DNA of 41,148 nucleotides from Natrialba chahannaoensis JCM 10990 (GTDB lineage: Archaea > Halobacteriota > Halobacteria > Halobacteriales > Natrialbaceae). The DNA lies in contig NZ_AOIN01000067.1 of the NCBI RefSeq assembly GCF_000337135.1, forward strand, positions 16,084-57,231, given 5' to 3'. Numbering within the stretch: the stretch's first letter is position 1; each line of letters opens with the position of its first letter. Both the position numbers and the translations under genes were made by a program. Below are positions 24,357-33,038 of the stretch, one piece after another. Under the pieces are notes generated by a model. The model searched no databases, was not told where the DNA came from, and worked only from the letters and a program-made list of their open reading frames with translations.

Positions 24357-25805
24357 TCAGTCGTCGGCTGCGGCCGGTGACGACGTGGGCGTCGAATCAG
24401 CGGTGAGCAAGGAGACGATGAGCATCGCACCGATCGTCACTGGCCACGGCGTGATCGGGTCGAGTTCCGGGAGCAGGTAGAGACTGCCAATCGAGCTGGT
24501 AAGTCCGACGAGGAGTCCGGTGAGTACCGCTTCGGGTGTCGTTCGCTCCCAGAAGAGGATGAACAACAGTGGGATGCCAAACGTCACGCCGAGCCCGACG
24601 TAGGCAAACTCGATAATTTCGAAGATCGTTCCGGGGCGTGTGTAGGCAATGACGACGCCCAGCGCGACGACGACGCCGACGACGGCGCGGCCGAGGACGA
24701 TGAGTTCGTGTTCGCTTGCGTCTGGGTTGATCGCCGACTCGTAGAATCGCGTCACGTCTGCCGAGGTGACAAGCAGCATCGAGTCCGACGTCGAGAGGAT
24801 CGCGGAGACAATCGCGGCGAGCAAGATGCCAGCGATCAGCGTTGGGAACAGATCGACGATCGCCATCATCGCAACGTTCTCTGCCTCGGCTGGATCGAGG
24901 CCCTCGTAGAGGACACGACCCGCTGCACCGATGAACAGCGGGACAGTGAGCCGTAGTGACTGGAACGTGACCGTGATGACCGAGGCTGCGCTCACGATCC
25001 GCTCGGAGTCGATCGCCTGGAATCGCATCAGCGACTGGGGTTGTCCGATCGTCCCCAGGGCGAAGGAGATCCAGGCCAGCGTGGCGACGAGCAGCGCCGT
25101 GCCGGCTTCGCCAGCGGTCATCGAGAGCAGCGAGGCATCGGTTGCTGTCACTTCGGCAACGAAGGCGTTCCAGCCTCCAATTTCCAGAACCATGAGAACT
25201 GGGAGCGTAACGGCGGCTACGAAGATCAACACGCCCTGAAACACGTCGGTCCAGATGGAGGCGTTGAACCCGCCGAGAACAGTGTATATCCCGACGATAA
25301 GGCCACCAACCAGAACAGCCCAGGTGTAATCGATGCCGATCCCGGTATCCATTGCCTCACCGACGGCGATGATCTGTGAACCCACGTACGAGACCATGAA
25401 CACGACGACAGCGATCGTCGCGACGAGTCTGATCAGCGACCCCAGTCGCTCGCCTTCGAAGTAGACGGCGATGTGGTCGACGATGGTGAGACTTCCCAAC
25501 TCTTCGGATTGTCGGCGGAACGGTGAGGCAACGTAGCGGTACATGAACGCAATGACGATGATCATCGTCACGGAGAACCAGAGACCGCTGAGCCCCGTCG
25601 TGTACCCAATGCCGACCCAGGCGAAGAACGTCCAGCCACTGGCGACCGACGCGACGTCTGAGATTGCCATAGGCCATACGCCGACCTCTCTCCCTCCGAG
25701 CATGTAATCAGAGAGACGTTTCGTCTCTGTAGTCGCGAAGAAGTAGCCCCCGATTAGTAGCAGTACCAGCAGGTAAATTGCGAAGATAAGTTGTATCGAG
25801 AACAT
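24357..25805 (-). CDS. Sodium/solute symporter (SSF family)
   Basis: This 482-residue membrane protein is a member of the SSF family (PutP/PanF-like) with about 13 hydrophobic helices. Family features are the early LSDYMLGGREVGVWPMAISD, FFAWVGIGYTTGLSGLW, the TM6-7 segment ISFALGTIGQPQSLMRFQAI with the conserved GQPQ and R, and SAILSTSDSMLLVTSADVTR, which holds the Na+-site serines. Length and the GQPQ region favour a proline or other amino-acid substrate, but this cannot be fixed from sequence. The ATG directly follows the stop of a 45-residue one-helix protein, so both are probably translated together. The C-terminal end is Ser/Ala/Asp-rich. Confidence 0.92.
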   Translation of the reverse strand: MFSIQLIFAIYLLVLLLIGGYFFATTETKRLSDYMLGGREVGVWPMAISDVASVASGWTFFAWVGIGYTTGLSGLWFSVTMIIVIAFMYRYVASPFRRQSEELGSLTIVDHIAVYFEGERLGSLIRLVATIAVVVFMVSYVGSQIIAVGEAMDTGIGIDYTWAVLVGGLIVGIYTVLGGFNASIWTDVFQGVLIFVAAVTLPVLMVLEIGGWNAFVAEVTATDASLLSMTAGEAGTALLVATLAWISFALGTIGQPQSLMRFQAIDSERIVSAASVITVTFQSLRLTVPLFIGAAGRVLYEGLDPAEAENVAMMAIVDLFPTLIAGILLAAIVSAILSTSDSMLLVTSADVTRFYESAINPDASEHELIVLGRAVVGVVVALGVVIAYTRPGTIFEIIEFAYVGLGVTFGIPLLFILFWERTTPEAVLTGLLVGLTSSIGSLYLLPELDPITPWPVTIGAMLIVSLLTADSTPTSSPAAADD

Positions 25806-25943
25806 TTACCGCCTCCCCAGAATCGTCACGTGGCCGTCGCCACGGCGCTTGTCAACCCGATACAGGAGATACATTGCAACCGGCAGTAACGCCATCACTG
25901 CGACAGCGAGTACTGTTCCGGTCGGTAAGCCAGTTCCAAACAT
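25806..25943 (-). CDS. 45-residue single-helix membrane protein, symporter partner
   Basis: An ATG at 25943 opens a 45-codon frame that ends with TAA immediately before the symporter ATG. The product has one hydrophobic helix (TVLAVAVMALLPVAMYLLY, about residues 10-28) followed by a basic tail (DKRRGDGHVTILGRR). Small membrane proteins are found in front of other SSF transporters, such as YhdT with PanF and DUF4212 with acetate-type carriers; I infer a similar subunit or assembly role. A TATA-like AATGTATGAAC lies about 27 bp upstream of the ATG, supporting the start. It is easy to miss because of its length. Confidence 0.75.
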   Translation of the reverse strand: MFGTGLPTGTVLAVAVMALLPVAMYLLYRVDKRRGDGHVTILGRR

Positions 25944-26012
25944 GTGTGTTTGTGGTGTTCATACATTCCTCTTGAACGTTTCTGCTCCCCCGACCGTTGC
26001 CGAGCCGTTCAG

Positions 26013-28190
26013 TCACGACTCTCCACTCTCGTCCATCTCCACAGCGATCTCCCCTCCCTCACTATCCCACTCCCCCACTCCATGGAGAACCGTCTCTTGG
26101 TCGACAATCGGAAGCGACTCGAGTTCCTGCCCGGGCGACTCCCGGTCAACCGTAGGGGGGAGGTCGAGATCGGCGACGTGAACGTAGGTTTGACTTGGTT
26201 GGTCTTCGACCGCCGTTCCGCCCGGAACGAGTTCGGCAGGTCCAACCTGATCGACCAATGCACCGAGGTCTGCAACCGTTGCGCCACTACTGATTCGGAC
26301 AGTGTCATCGCCCAACTCGATGCTCGTTCGGGTAAGATCGAGGTTCCACTCTTCGAGAAGCGCCGTGAACTGCGATCCAGTTGATCCACTGAGCGGATCG
26401 GGGCCGAGCGACTCGGTGATGAAGCCGAGGGTTCGGTCTGCGACTGTCGACTGCAGGAGTTCGAATTCGCCGTGCAGGTCGAGTTCCCCGTCGACGTCCG
26501 TTGCAGTGAGTGAGAACGAAACTGCGGCAGGCTCTTCGAACCCGCGATCCGTCCGCTCCTCGACGTACTCACTCCAGTTGTCGGTCGTGCCCGTCACTGT
26601 TGTGTCGATCGTCGCCCATGGGGTGTCTGTTGCGGTCTGCCCTGGATCCTGATCGGCGTCTCGCTCGTCGGTGATATCGATCGATGCGTTCCACTCGGTT
26701 GTTGTCCGGAGGTTCGCTGCGGCCTGTGCGTCCAGCGTTTTCTCCACGCGCTCATCGGCGGTCAGGTTCGCCGCTGACGTGTCGTCTGTCGCGTTCGCGG
26801 TCGTTTCTCTTTCACCCACTCCTTCATCCTCAACCTCTCCCATGTTCTCTCCTCCCGGAACAGTCACACCCGCCAGCGCCCGCGCCGTCTCCTCGTAGTT
26901 CCCGACCGTAATCTCCCACTCGACCGCTGTCCGTGTCTCCGTCTCCGTTTGCGTCGTCGCTCGCGACACTGCAACCGTCTCGAGGTCAAGCGTCGTCACC
27001 GCGCTCGCGATCTCGGATGCATCCTGTGCGGACACCTGGGAGTGCTCCGCCAGTTCGCTCGCCAACATCGCCTCGATTCCCGCATCGATCCCCGTGTACG
27101 TCACGACGTACTCGAGTTCGAGTCGTGCTGTTTCGCCCTCGCTTTCGTCCCCACCCGTCTCCACGATTTCGTACTCGTGGTGGTTGAGTTCGACCTGGCT
27201 TTCGCCGTCGAACGCTGCGGCGATGGCGTCGTACTCCGCTTCGAGCGCGTTCGAGAGTGCTGTTCGATCGGAGAGGAAATCCGCATCTACGTCTTCGTCA
27301 GTCGTGTCGACGTACTCGAGTTGGCTGACGGAGAGCCGGTACCCGTCGGAGAGGCCGTCATCGGCGAGCGTGAGATCGGTGGTGGCTGCGGGTGTCGTGT
27401 TTCCGCCAGGCGTTGCACTCGGGACTGTTCCCTCCGGCGCTCGTTCGTGAACGACGGCCCACTGCCCGCTCGTAGTAACAGTTTCGGGCGTTGTTTCCAT
27501 CATCCCGCTCGTCTCCGCGGACATCGGCGGCTCCGAAACGGACTGTACCGGCGTTCCGTCCCGTGCTCGTGTTGTCTCCGTCGACCCCGCGCCTACCGGT
27601 CCCGGTACGTCGGTGATCGGCATCGTACTCGAGAGCGAGGCGTCGAATTCGTTCGCGTCCGGAGAGTATTCGCCGTCGACATCGAGTGTCAGTTCAGCCC
27701 TGCTGGTGGGTTGGGCGAACAATTGGTCAAGACTCTGATCGAAATCGAACGATTCCAGTGCGGTCGTCTCCGTCGGCTCCGCATTGCCGGCGGTATCGGC
27801 GCTCTCGCCCCCTGGATCGAGTTCGCTTGCGGTCCCACCTGACAGGCCCCGCAATAGCTCTGTAAGCTGTTGTGTGACGTCCGCACCGAGTTGGGTTGCT
27901 CCACCGGCCGAATCGGATTCGTAGACGAGCACGGCGCTGTCATCGGCCAGGAGGTAGAGCTCGTTCGCTTGACCCATGTCGTCGGCAGCCGCTTCCGGGG
28001 AGTCATACTCGATCATGTTCGGCGGCGTATCCGCGGTGAGCAGCGATTCTGCCGGGTTTTCGCCGTAGGCGTAAGTGAACCCGAGGCTTAGGACGGCGAC
28101 AACAGCGAGAACGACGATGCCGACGCCGACGAGGAGTTCCCGTCGGCTCACCGAGCCGCGATCGTTGCGCTGGAATCGCCGTCGTGTCAT
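26013..28190 (-). CDS. Large exported or membrane-anchored protein of unknown function
   Basis: The 725-residue product starts with a basic region and SRRELLVGVGIVVLAVVAVL, which looks like a twin-arginine signal or signal anchor (twin Arg at 16-17, hydrophobic core 19-38). No lipobox cysteine follows; I found no cysteine in the whole protein. The mature part is highly acidic and Thr-rich, with a 90-residue low-complexity Pro/Thr/Ser region (about residues 195-275) and a possible repeat of a beta-rich module, since TTLDLETVAVSRATTQTETE and VSFSLTATDVDGELDLHGEF look alike in style. Probably it is cell-surface exposed. A TATA-like TTTTTATAACG lies about 27 bp before the ATG at 28190, so it has its own leaderless promoter. 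I do not recognise a family. Confidence 0.8.
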   Translation of the reverse strand: MTRRRFQRNDRGSVSRRELLVGVGIVVLAVVAVLSLGFTYAYGENPAESLLTADTPPNMIEYDSPEAAADDMGQANELYLLADDSAVLVYESDSAGGATQLGADVTQQLTELLRGLSGGTASELDPGGESADTAGNAEPTETTALESFDFDQSLDQLFAQPTSRAELTLDVDGEYSPDANEFDASLSSTMPITDVPGPVGAGSTETTRARDGTPVQSVSEPPMSAETSGMMETTPETVTTSGQWAVVHERAPEGTVPSATPGGNTTPAATTDLTLADDGLSDGYRLSVSQLEYVDTTDEDVDADFLSDRTALSNALEAEYDAIAAAFDGESQVELNHHEYEIVETGGDESEGETARLELEYVVTYTGIDAGIEAMLASELAEHSQVSAQDASEIASAVTTLDLETVAVSRATTQTETETRTAVEWEITVGNYEETARALAGVTVPGGENMGEVEDEGVGERETTANATDDTSAANLTADERVEKTLDAQAAANLRTTTEWNASIDITDERDADQDPGQTATDTPWATIDTTVTGTTDNWSEYVEERTDRGFEEPAAVSFSLTATDVDGELDLHGEFELLQSTVADRTLGFITESLGPDPLSGSTGSQFTALLEEWNLDLTRTSIELGDDTVRISSGATVADLGALVDQVGPAELVPGGTAVEDQPSQTYVHVADLDLPPTVDRESPGQELESLPIVDQETVLHGVGEWDSEGGEIAVEMDESGES

Positions 28191-28212
28191 ATACTGCAGT
28201 TCTGACCCGGAC

Positions 28213-28222
28213 GTTATAAAAA
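28213..28222 (-). promoter_or_regulatory. TATA element of the 725-residue exported protein
   Basis: Minus-strand TTTTTATAAC is centred about 27 bp upstream of the ATG at 28190, the spacing of a leaderless promoter. Confidence 0.6.
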
Positions 28223-28462
28223 TACGATATTACATGTGACAGTTCGCGGTTGTGACTGACACGCTTGGTTTTGGGTTGTCTGAGAGCACGTGGGTACGCT
28301 GGCGCTATCACAGTCCAAGCAGTGCAACTGGATACACGAAAAGGACGCGCAAAACGCGGACGCGGGAAGGAAAAGAACTGGAAGTGGATGTGGAAGTGAA
28401 AAGGGAACCGAGAATCAAGAACCGAACCGTCTAGTTGTCAACCGATACTATGCTGGTGCCGA

Positions 28463-28723
28463 TTACTGAATGGAGTATCCCGCTGCGATCGTGAGCAGGA
28501 ACACCATGAACACGGCGGTTGCCATCATATACGTGATCGACCGCGGTTCCTCGATCAGGTGCTGGTAGTATGCTGCAATCAGTCCGATCTTGGCGACCGC
28601 GAGTAGGATCGTCCCTCCGATCGCGACCGAGTACGCAAAGTCGAACTCGAAGAAGACGAACTTCCCCGTACCCAGTACCAACAGCAGGACGTAAATGATG
28701 GTGTACGTTCGAAGGTCAGCCAT
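28463..28723 (-). CDS. Cytochrome c oxidase subunit IV-like protein
   Basis: This 86-residue membrane protein has three hydrophobic helices (about residues 8-24, 30-54 and 64-84) and the family segment LLAVAKIGLIAAYYQHLIEE, in which the helix-loop with KxGLIAxYYQH typifies prokaryotic oxidase subunit IV (CoxD/CyoD-like). It is a small accessory subunit of the heme-copper oxidase encoded upstream. It lies 158 bp behind the fused subunit I/III gene and has its own TATA-like GGTATAAGTAACC about 30 bp before the ATG, so it can be transcribed separately. Confidence 0.88.
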   Translation of the reverse strand: MADLRTYTIIYVLLLVLGTGKFVFFEFDFAYSVAIGGTILLAVAKIGLIAAYYQHLIEEPRSITYMMATAVFMVFLLTIAAGYSIQ

Positions 28724-28749
28724 TAGGGTAGAATTGTGAGCGTCGGTTA

Positions 28750-28758
28750 CTTATACCT
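28750..28758 (-). promoter_or_regulatory. TATA element for the subunit IV-like gene
   Basis: Minus-strand GGTATAAGTAACC, about 30 bp before the ATG at 28723, matches a haloarchaeal leaderless promoter. Confidence 0.6.
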
Positions 28759-28866
28759 TCCTCATGCGGCCCGTCGCACCGGTGTGGTGGCGATTATGTT
28801 CGCGCACAGTCGGCGTCGTCGCTCACTGGTTGTGGTGACAAATCAAGACGCAAAATTGGAACCCTG

Positions 28867-28886
28867 TGTAGCGAAACAGCGCTACA
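28867..28886 (-). terminator. Hairpin on the stop codon of the oxidase I/III gene
   Basis: Arms TGTAGCG (28867-28873) and CGCTACA (28880-28886) form a perfect 7-bp stem with a 6-nt loop. It includes the TAG stop codon, and minus-strand AATTTTGCG follows, as in a simple U-tract terminator. Confidence 0.5.
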
Positions 28887-31362
28887 TCAGGTAGAACAGT
28901 GGGAACAGCAGGACCCACACGATGTCGACGAAGTGCCAGTAGAGCCCGAAGAACTCCACCGGACGGTGATCCTCCAGATACGCATCGACGCTGATGATCC
29001 GGTAGATCATGAACACGGCGATGAACAGCCCGAGGATCACGTGAAGTGCGTGCATGCCGGTCGTGACGTAGTAGATCGAGTACTCGAGGCCGTACCACCA
29101 GTACTCGCCGTCAGCGAACTTCACGCTGTACTCGTAGGCCTTCACACCCATGAACGTCAGTCCGAGCAGGAGCGTCGCCGTCATGGCACCGAGCAGCCCC
29201 TTCTTGTTCTTCCGTTCGGCCATCACGAGCGCGAGGATGACCGTGAAGCTCGAGGTGAGCAGCACGTAGGTGTTGAGCAGACCTGGCCAGGAGGCAAAGG
29301 GCACGGTCGTCCACTCGTGCCAGCCCATGTGGATACGCATGAAGATGTACGCACCGATGATGGCACCGAAGACGACGACGTCAGATGCCAGGAACACCCA
29401 GACACCGAACTTGGTGTTGCCGACACCGCCGAACGGCCAGCGCTCTGCGATGTTCATCTCCGGCACTTCGAAGTCCTCCATGCCGAATTTGTACAGCGTC
29501 ACACCCATGATACCGATCCCGAGCACCGTCAGAATCGGATACAGCATGCTCGGTTCGGGTACGGTAGTAAGTCCCTCGGGCGGGTTTGGCGTTCCTTCGG
29601 CGAAGTCGACAATGTAGGGCGTCAGCCCTGACAGGCCGAGGAAGAACACGAACGTCCCGACACCGATACCGAACGGCCAAATGCTGGCGTGGTCGGCGTG
29701 TTCCTCTTCGTGCTCTATTGTGGCCTCGGCTTGGTTACCCTGTCCGTGTGCCACCCCGCCGTCCGTCGCAGCCGGCGAATCCTCGACGAACTCGAGTCGG
29801 CCACTGGCGTAGCTCGGTCGCCCGTCCCAGTTCTCGAGCGGCGGTGGGGATGGAACTGCCCACTCGGCCGTTCGGGAGAACTCCCACGGGTTGTCGGGAG
29901 CGTCGGGACCGGAGACCCAGCTCTTTGCGAACGTCAGGATCATGATCAGGAACGATAGACCGAGGATGAACGCCCCGACGGTCGCAACCCGGTGGTAGAT
30001 CTGGGCACCCTCGGCGAAGTGGAAGACACGTCGTGGCGTCTCCCAGGCGAGGAACATCGGGAAGTACAGCATGTTGAACCCGATGAAGTAGACCGCGAAG
30101 TTGAGCTTGCCCAGCGTTTCGGAGTACATCTTTCCGGTGATCTTTGGCCACCAGTAGTAGAGGCCGGCGACCAGTGCGGTCACACCGGAGACCATCACGT
30201 AGTGGAAGTGTGCGACGACCCAGTAGGTGCCACGGAACTCGTAGTCCAGCACGACGGCACCGAGGAAGACCCCGGTAATACCGCCGAGGATGAACAGCAC
30301 GAGCGCACCGAGGCTGAACAGGAACGGGGTCGTGAATCGCACGCGTCCCTTGACCATCGTGTAGATCAACGCGAAGACCATCAGGTCGAACGGGAGCGAG
30401 ATCCCGATGGTCGTCGCCATCATCAGTGTCTTGATCTCCAGGTTGATAGTCGTCAGGAACATGTGGTGCATCCAGACGAGGAACGACTGGACGGCCACGA
30501 GGACCATCGCGATGATGACCCACTTGCGGCCGACGAGGCGTCGTCCGGTGAACGTCTGGAACGTCTCGAACATAATCCCCAGTGCGGGGAAGAAGACGAT
30601 GTACACCTCTGGGTGACCGAAGAACCAGAACAGGTGTGCCCACAGCAGGCTCGACCCCTGATCTGTCGCGAAGTACTGCGTCAGTAAGACACGGTCACTC
30701 ACCAGCAACAGCAGTGCAGCGAGCAGCGCTGCGAACGCGAACAGCATCATCCAGACGGTCAGGAGCCACGACCAGGTGAACATCGGCATGTTCCAGAGGC
30801 CGAGCCCCTCCGCACGGGAGCGATGAATCGTTACGAGGAAGTTCACCGTCCCGATCGTGATCGAAATCACGAACAGCATCAGCCCGAGGATGACGGCGTT
30901 GCCACCCGTCGTCGCTTCCATCGCGGGTGTATACGTCGGCACGTTCAGTGGCGCGTACATCGTCCACCCGCCGGCGAAGGTGCCCTGCTGGAAGAACGAG
31001 ATGATCAGCAGTACGCCCGAGAACAGGTAGAACCAGTAACTCAGGGCGTTCATCCGCGGGAACGCGAGGTCCTTGGCACCGATCTGCAGCGGCACGAGGT
31101 AGTTCGCGAATCCGGAGGCGATCGGTGAGAGGAACCAGAACACCATCAACAGCCCGTGTGTGGTGACTGCCTGGTTGAACTCGTTCCCGGTCAGGATACC
31201 GACCCCGCCCGGCTCCCAGAGTTGGATACGGAAGATAAGCGCCATCGCACCGCCGAGCAGGAGGAAGAAGATGGCAGTGGCGATGTAGAGGATCCCGACG
31301 TCTTTGTGATTCGTCGTGACGAGCCAGCGCTTGACCGTCGTCATTGGTGGGAGATCAGCCAT
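28882..31362 (-). CDS. Cytochrome c oxidase, fused subunits I and III
   Basis: This 826-residue protein joins heme-copper oxidase subunit I (to about residue 560) with subunit III (about 595-826) through an acidic His/Glu linker. Redox ligands are all visible: His69 (THGLLM) for the low-spin heme, His250 of FGHPEVY, His299-His300 (WMHHMF) for CuB, and His385/His387 (AHFHYVM). Glu252 and Tyr254 in HPEVY, with Asn87, Asp98 and Asn105 of the D-channel, mark an A1 (aa3-type) proton pump. Subunit III begins near FEVPEMNIAERWPFGGVGNT. The enzyme reduces O2 at the cell membrane; I/III fusions are known in haloarchaea and some bacteria. Start and the coxB stop overlap (TAATG). No heme A synthase is in the window. 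Confidence 0.95.
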   Translation of the reverse strand: MADLPPMTTVKRWLVTTNHKDVGILYIATAIFFLLLGGAMALIFRIQLWEPGGVGILTGNEFNQAVTTHGLLMVFWFLSPIASGFANYLVPLQIGAKDLAFPRMNALSYWFYLFSGVLLIISFFQQGTFAGGWTMYAPLNVPTYTPAMEATTGGNAVILGLMLFVISITIGTVNFLVTIHRSRAEGLGLWNMPMFTWSWLLTVWMMLFAFAALLAALLLLVSDRVLLTQYFATDQGSSLLWAHLFWFFGHPEVYIVFFPALGIMFETFQTFTGRRLVGRKWVIIAMVLVAVQSFLVWMHHMFLTTINLEIKTLMMATTIGISLPFDLMVFALIYTMVKGRVRFTTPFLFSLGALVLFILGGITGVFLGAVVLDYEFRGTYWVVAHFHYVMVSGVTALVAGLYYWWPKITGKMYSETLGKLNFAVYFIGFNMLYFPMFLAWETPRRVFHFAEGAQIYHRVATVGAFILGLSFLIMILTFAKSWVSGPDAPDNPWEFSRTAEWAVPSPPPLENWDGRPSYASGRLEFVEDSPAATDGGVAHGQGNQAEATIEHEEEHADHASIWPFGIGVGTFVFFLGLSGLTPYIVDFAEGTPNPPEGLTTVPEPSMLYPILTVLGIGIMGVTLYKFGMEDFEVPEMNIAERWPFGGVGNTKFGVWVFLASDVVVFGAIIGAYIFMRIHMGWHEWTTVPFASWPGLLNTYVLLTSSFTVILALVMAERKNKKGLLGAMTATLLLGLTFMGVKAYEYSVKFADGEYWWYGLEYSIYYVTTGMHALHVILGLFIAVFMIYRIISVDAYLEDHRPVEFFGLYWHFVDIVWVLLFPLFYLM

Positions 31363-32441
31363 TATTCGTCACCTCCCTCCTCGGCGTCGTTATCGGTTTC
31401 GTCGCTGTCACCGTCGTCGTTCGTTTCTTCCTCTTCTTCGTCAGCTTCCTCATCCTCATCATCAGTTTCGTCGTCTTCAGCTCCCAGTTCGACCGTGTAG
31501 GTCTCGTCAGTTGGGCCGGTGAAGTCGACACTCTCCTCGATCGTCTCGAACTCGTCGTCAGTCGAGGTGATGGTCAGTTCGTACGGTCCACCCTGTTCGA
31601 TCTCGCCGATCGTGATGGAGCCGTTCTCGAACTCATCGTCAGCGTACGTGAAGCTGAGGTCCTCCTCGAACTGGTCGTTCTCCTCGTGGACGAGCTCGAG
31701 TTCGAAGCCGTCAGTGACGCGCTCTTCGTTCTCGTCTTCGAGTGTGATCTCCATCGTGAGCTGTTCGTCAACCCACTGTTCGAACTCTTCTTCAGAGAGA
31801 ACCTCCACGTCGGAGGTCATCCCGGAGTGACCAAAGCCACACAGCTCGAAGCACTCGACCATGTAGTCACCATCTTCTTCGGCGACGAACCAGGTTTCGT
31901 CAGTCTCGCCCGGAATCGCGTCAGCCTTTACGCGAAGCTCTGAGATTCCGAACGTGTGCCAGACATCCCGTGCTGTCACCTCTGTCCAGATCGGTGTATC
32001 AGCAGGGACGACCAGACCATGATCAGTGTCGGATGTTTCAATACCGTTCTCGTATGTGAAGTCCCAGCCGAAGGCCCAGCCTTCGACCTCGACCTCGAGT
32101 GCCTCTTCGTCAGGGGTGTCCGGTCCATCCTCGACGACGAGGAGCATCCCGTAGGACCAAACAACCAGCGAAATGACGATGATGGCACTTAGTCCGAACG
32201 AGAGGAATAGCTTCTTACCGCCCTGTCCGCCTGTCGGAAGTTCTCCGAGCGTTGGCAGATCCTCGTCGGCCTTCGAGTCGCCGTTATCACGATACTTGTA
32301 CGCGTTGTACAGGGTATACGCGACCACGACGACACCGACGAGCGTCCCGAGGCCGAGGAACACGAGGAAAATCTCCTCGAAGATATCGACTCGGGTCTGC
32401 ACCTGCATCGGAGTCATGTATGCGTTGAAGATCGTATTCAC
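31362..32441 (-). CDS. coxB: Cytochrome c oxidase subunit II
   Basis: This 359-residue membrane protein has two N-terminal helices (about 24-44 and 78-102) and a cupredoxin domain with a complete CuA site: His162 (VWHTF), Cys197, Glu199, Cys201, His205 and Met208 (VECFELCGFGHSGM). Unusually, about 100 further residues follow the CuA domain: a probable Ig/CarboxypepD-like beta module (residues about 228-320) and a tail of nearly pure Asp/Glu/Asn/Thr. Halocyanin is the presumed electron donor. The longest frame starts with GTG at 32441. The TATA-like GACATATAGG near 32458-32467 puts transcription start inside this frame, so ATG at 32417 or 32408 is more likely to be used. Confidence 0.93.
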   Translation of the reverse strand: MNTIFNAYMTPMQVQTRVDIFEEIFLVFLGLGTLVGVVVVAYTLYNAYKYRDNGDSKADEDLPTLGELPTGGQGGKKLFLSFGLSAIIVISLVVWSYGMLLVVEDGPDTPDEEALEVEVEGWAFGWDFTYENGIETSDTDHGLVVPADTPIWTEVTARDVWHTFGISELRVKADAIPGETDETWFVAEEDGDYMVECFELCGFGHSGMTSDVEVLSEEEFEQWVDEQLTMEITLEDENEERVTDGFELELVHEENDQFEEDLSFTYADDEFENGSITIGEIEQGGPYELTITSTDDEFETIEESVDFTGPTDETYTVELGAEDDETDDEDEEADEEEEETNDDGDSDETDNDAEEGGDE

Positions 32442-33038
32442 CTCTGTTGGAGCCGCCTATATGTCGGACGGTGGTTTCCGGGACCACTTATCTATTTGGA
32501 AACGGGCCGACGCGCTCGGTTTTGCCAAATGCTGTCCGTCGACGAATCACGTCAGCGTAGTGGGCCCGTCGACATGGTCCTCGGGTTGCCTGTTGGAGTC
32601 TGTCCTCTTCTTTCTATCGTTGCCAGAGCCCGATTTTCATTAGAAACCCAGAGTGTCCACACGCCACAGCGCAACGAACGCGAACAGGTTCGGCATGCCC
32701 GGATCAGTTTGCGGTCGTATCCATATCGCTCCCCCCGTCTCATTGTTTATTCACGCTCGCGCGCGAACCACTACAAATACGAGAACGAGAATCTCGTATT
32801 TCTCGTATACGAGAGAGGAAATCACCAGAGAACTGCACGACCACACACCACGGTAACTGCCCCAATCCCAAACTCCCGAGGCACTCGGGCTGCTCCGCCT
32901 GTAGACGCCCCAGCAACCGCTTGTTCCACGAGCCACCAGAACCTGTCGTCACTACGCAACCACAACCATGCCCCAAACCTATCTCAGGTTATTGATCTGA
33001 GCGGAACTCTCTATACTGTTGCTCTCCAAGCACCACAC
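32442..33038. other. Intergenic region between coxB and the amphi-Trp gene
   Basis: This 597-bp region separates divergent genes. It holds the coxB promoter near 32458-32467, a palindrome cluster at 32775-32814, a short inverted repeat CTCAG/CTGAG at 32983-33001 and a TATA-like TCTATACTG near 33010. Frames here are rich in Arg, Cys and Pro, unlike real haloarchaeal proteins, so I call no gene. Confidence 0.55.
32775..32814. promoter_or_regulatory. Palindromic operator-like cluster of TACGAGA half-sites
   Basis: AAATACGAGA (32775-32784) and TCTCGTATTT (32792-32801) form a perfect 10-bp inverted repeat with a 7-bp spacer. Overlapping its end is a perfect 14-bp palindrome TCTCGTATACGAGA (32801-32814). 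Four copies of the half-site TACGAGA, in both orientations, thus lie within 40 bp, and a fifth degenerate copy (AACGAGA) is in the spacer. A dimeric or oligomeric regulator is the simplest reading. It lies 225 bp before the amphi-Trp gene and about 340 bp from coxB. Confidence 0.6.

Noticed and set aside
24042-24380. Short frames on both strands between secY and the symporter
   Set aside because: They are Arg/Ser/Gly-rich with no start signal or recognisable motif.
28252-28434. 60-codon plus-strand frame after the exported-protein promoter
   Set aside because: It is basic and Arg/Lys-rich, unlike other proteins here, and no TATA at leaderless spacing was found.
32496-33038. Upstream extension of the amphi-Trp frame as a longer protein
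   Set aside because: The extension is Arg/Pro/Ser-rich without similarity, and the TATA and family start both point to the ATG at 33039.
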